DNA of 61,143 nt from Hofstenia miamia (Eukaryota > Xenacoelomorpha > Acoela > Hofsteniidae): NCBI GenBank assembly GCA_900660155.1, contig CABFPE010000121.1:10472-71614 (forward strand), in the 5' to 3' direction. The stretch's first letter is position 1. Each line of letters starts with the position of its first letter. The position numbers and the translations under genes were made by a program. Positions 58,374 through 61,143 of the stretch are shown piece after piece. Under the pieces are notes generated by a model, which did no database searches, was not told the DNA's origin, and worked only from the letters and a program-made list of their open reading frames with translations.

Positions 58374-59199
58374 CTAAAAATAACATCATTTAAATTATAT
58401 TTACTAACTAAGTACAAATGCAAGCCTGGAAATTACGGCAGTTCCTTGAAAATTTACATATAATAAATAGGGAAATGGTCGTTATTGGATTGACCTTTAA
58501 AATACGGGCAATATACAGACACAAATCTTACTTTATCAAGAATTCGAATGAAATTCATATATCAGCAATAATGATCTTTTTATTGTTTGATGTGATAAGA
58601 TTTAATATGATGCTTTCATATAACGATTACCTACTATGGTAATGAATAAATACCTACAAGTATTATACGCCTTTTAAATTTTTACCTGTTTGGTGACTTG
58701 AGAGTAACTTAACAAATGTGGGCACCTGAGAAATGCGACCACTTTTTAAAAGTCCCTTAAGATCCGCAATTCTCAGGTTTTACTGTATAAAACAGTTGTT
58801 GGCACAGAGTTGAAACCGGCCGGAAATTTTAAGGCCGGGGCCGGTAGTTGATTGGGAGCTTATTCCACATAGAGCAAGTGGTAGTGGTAAATGAATTTTT
58901 TCAGAATTTGTTTTTAGTTTGTACCTTGTTAATACACGTGTTCGCTCTTCTATTGATGAAGGCCTTCAGGAGGATATTTCCTTCAGATATGTTATATTGT
59001 TAAATTCTGGAGATAAAATCGCTAATGATTGCAGCTTTGCACCTGTCTGTTGTCTATTGATTCTGTACATTATATTAATAGACCAGTTAAAAAGCCTATT
59101 TATTCTCTCCTTATTAGATAAACTTAAATTATTCAAAAGGATACAAGCGTATGTATAATTGCTAACCACAAATGCATAGATTGCATGTTACTTATGCTG

Positions 59200-59496
59200 C
59201 TAGAGTAATGATGTTTCGTCCATGCTTTTTGAAATGTCTTTGACTAGATCTTTAGTCTCACTCGGAGCAACTACAAACTGCGTCTTATTTTCATTCATAG
59301 TCAGCCTGTTTACTTCGAAGTACTGGATAAACTTTCCTATGGTTTCTTGCAGCTTTCTTGTTGCAATTATTGGACTCTTATGCAAATGTCATCAGCATAT
59401 TGGATAATTTGGCCGTCCTTAATATAGTTAAATATGTCTTTCACATACAAGCTAAACAGTATTGGTCCCAAGACACTACCCTGTGGCACACATTTG
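59200..59496 (-). mobile_element. LINE RT palm and thumb start, truncated at the N
   Basis: Minus strand: KCVPQGSVLGPILFSLYVKD, GQIIQYADDICIRV (catalytic YADD intact), then KLQETIGKFIQYFEVNRLTM, NENKTQFVVAPSE. Another frame downstream (59169-58966) gives the C-terminal NYTYACILLNNLSLSNKERI and INRLFNWSINIMYRINRQQT. Confidence 0.7.
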
Positions 59497-60049
59497 NGAG
59501 ATAAGGCTTAGGCGCCCAGGCGAAAACTTCAACACTGTCCGGTAAAGCAATCACCAAAAACTTGATTTTGTCATATTTAACTAAAAATAACATCATTTAA
59601 ATTATATTTACTAACTAAGCACAAATGCAAGCCTGCAAATTACGGCAGTTCCTTGAAAATTTACACATAATAAATAGGGAAATGGCCGTTACTGGATTGA
59701 CCTTTAAAATACGGGCAATATACAGACACAAATCTTACTTTATCAAGAATTCGAATGAAATTCATACATCAGCAATAATGATCTTTTCATTGTTTGATGT
59801 GATAAGATTTAATATGATGCTTCCATATAACGAGTACCTACTATGGTAATGAACAAATACCTACATGTATTATACGCCGGTTAAATTTTTACCTATTTGG
59901 TGACTTGAGAGTAACTTAACAAATGTGGGCAACTGAGAAATGCGACCACTTTTTAAAAGTCCCTTAAGAGGAGCAATTCTCCGGTTTTACTGTATAAAAC
60001 AGTTGACAGAGTTGGAAACGGCCGGAAATTTTAAGGCCGGGGCCGGTAG

Positions 60050-60423
60050 TTGGCCGGCAAAAGTTAATACCGGCTGGTTTTGCCCGGAAAATTTTTTTTG
60101 CATTGTATATCTTTAATAGCTTTATTGTTTGCATATTTGCCATACATTAGGTATGCATACATATTTACAACATATTTACAAATATATATATAAACCCATA
60201 CATATAACATATACTACAAACTAAGCCACAAAATTACAAATAAAAAACACAATTTAAAAGAAACAAACACATGATATTTACAATAAAAAGAATAAAAACA
60301 AGAATACTGCTAGAAATTTTGCAATACGTTAAATTTTCTTGAGGTACCAAATATATTTTGTTTGCAAAGTAGATTATGCTTGAGTAGCTTCTTAAATACG
60401 GTTAAATTTTTTGCTTTGCAGAT
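60050..60423. other. Non-coding segment present only in the second haplotype-like copy
   Basis: Begins with GGCCGG-rich sequence (GGCCGGGGCCGGTAGTTGGC) and continues AT-rich, with no gene. It is absent between 58855 and 58856 in copy 1, so it is an insertion or deletion polymorphism, possibly the LINE 3' end or an adjoining repeat. Confidence 0.45.
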
Positions 60424-60559
60424 GTTGATTGGGAGCTTATTCCACATAGAGCAAGTAGTAGTAGTAAATGAATATTTCCAGAATTTGTTTTTAGTTTTTC
60501 CTTGTTAATACACGGTTCGCTCTTCTATTGTATTTGATGAAGGCCTTCAGGAAGCTATT

Positions 60560-61143
60560 TCCTTCAGATATGTTATTTATGTATTTAAACATGTTTACTA
60601 AACTGATACTTTATGTTAAATTCTGGAGATAAAATCGCTAATGATTGCAGCTTTGCACCTGTCTGTTGTCTATTGATTCTGTACATTATACTAATAGACC
60701 AGTTAAAAAGCCTATTTATTCTCTCCTTCTTAGACATACTTAAATTATTCAAAAGGATACAAGCGTATGTATAATTGCTAACAACAAATGCATAGATTGC
60801 TGATTTATCTTGTGTGACATTTCTAACTTGTTTTAGATAACTTATTGCAGCTGCCATTTTTTGATCTTACTATCCATGAACTCTCCGAAGTCTAGGTTGC
60901 TGTCGATTACCACTCCCAAATATGTTACTGATGCTGTTGGAGTAATGAGAGATGTTTCGTCCATGCTTACTGAAATGTCTTTGACTAGATCTGCGTCTTA
61001 TTTTTGTTCATAATCAGCGTGTTTACTTTGAAGTACTGGATAAACTTTCCTATGCTTTCTTGCAGCTTTCTTGTTGCAATTATTGGGCTCTTATGCCTTA
61101 CTAAGATCAAGTAGAGCTACGCTGTTGCTAATATTGCTATTTA
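60560..61143 (-). mobile_element. LINE copy of the same family with palm deleted, running off the window
   Basis: At 61143-61098 (minus) ISNSVALLDLSKA, the first catalytic Asp block, joins directly to SPIIATRKLQ-like sequence that normally follows YADD, so about 130 residues of palm are missing. Then comes the C-terminal domain at 60857-60585 (AAAISYLKQVRNVTQDKSAI, NYTYACILLNNLSMSKKERI). Confidence 0.65.

Larger units (their letters stand above)
58291..60980 (+). repeat. Direct duplication around the N at 59497, including part of a kinase exon
   Basis: 58291-58855 recurs from 59498 to about 60050 (starting mid-exon, so 59498-59580 is a truncated copy of the exon at 58123-58373). 58845-59213 then matches about 60424-60975. 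Copy 2 contains about 370 bp (60050-60423) that copy 1 lacks. Substitutions are scattered, as expected for diverged alleles. Confidence 0.7.

Overview
This is a window of AT-rich genomic DNA from an invertebrate animal. Spliced GT-AG genes, many decayed non-LTR retrotransposons, DNA-transposon relics and microsatellites all point that way. I cannot fix the taxon. Introns of only 41-48 bp in one gene, and a splice-acceptor-like AG directly before the RPL6 start codon, would fit a lineage with very small introns and perhaps spliced-leader trans-splicing. That is inference. Assembly quality is uneven: nearly every run of N is flanked by a near-identical copy of adjacent sequence, so several apparent duplications are probably unmerged haplotypes or gap-closing errors.

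Layout. 1-9.7 kb: remnant of an endogenous Polinton-like virus (double jelly-roll major capsid protein, a probable minor capsid protein and small unknown genes), decayed by a frameshift, stop codons and truncation. About 5 kb of non-coding, repeat-bearing DNA splits it. A pyrimidine-rich, TATATAG-ending block sits just before its start codons. 9.7-15.4 kb: non-coding DNA with a 0.75 kb terminal-inverted-repeat element and TA microsatellites. 15.5-17.6 kb (minus): a two-exon ribosomal protein eL6 gene. 19.4-25.5 kb: a repeat graveyard with four LINE fragments of different families and two MITEs carrying TGACGTCA sites. 25.5-29 kb: no gene seen.

29.0-43.3 kb (plus): a ubiquitin-specific protease gene with Cys box, zinc-ribbon halves, His box and a RING-like cysteine/histidine cluster inside the catalytic-domain insert. 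Exons are packed between 33.8 and 36.9 kb with tiny introns and scattered elsewhere among transposon debris. 44.9-54.7 kb: more retroelements (a Penelope-like fragment, a nearly complete LINE reverse transcriptase, LINE relics) and a mariner relic nested inside a LINE. 54.9-58.4 kb (minus): the last five exons of a MAP4K4/TNIK/MINK-family kinase, encoding the CNH domain. 58.4-61.1 kb: duplicated sequence and two LINE fragments.

The three host genes (eL6, the deubiquitinase and the Ste20-type kinase) are ordinary eukaryotic housekeeping or signalling genes with no visible functional link. Most of the remaining explained DNA is transposon or viral derived.
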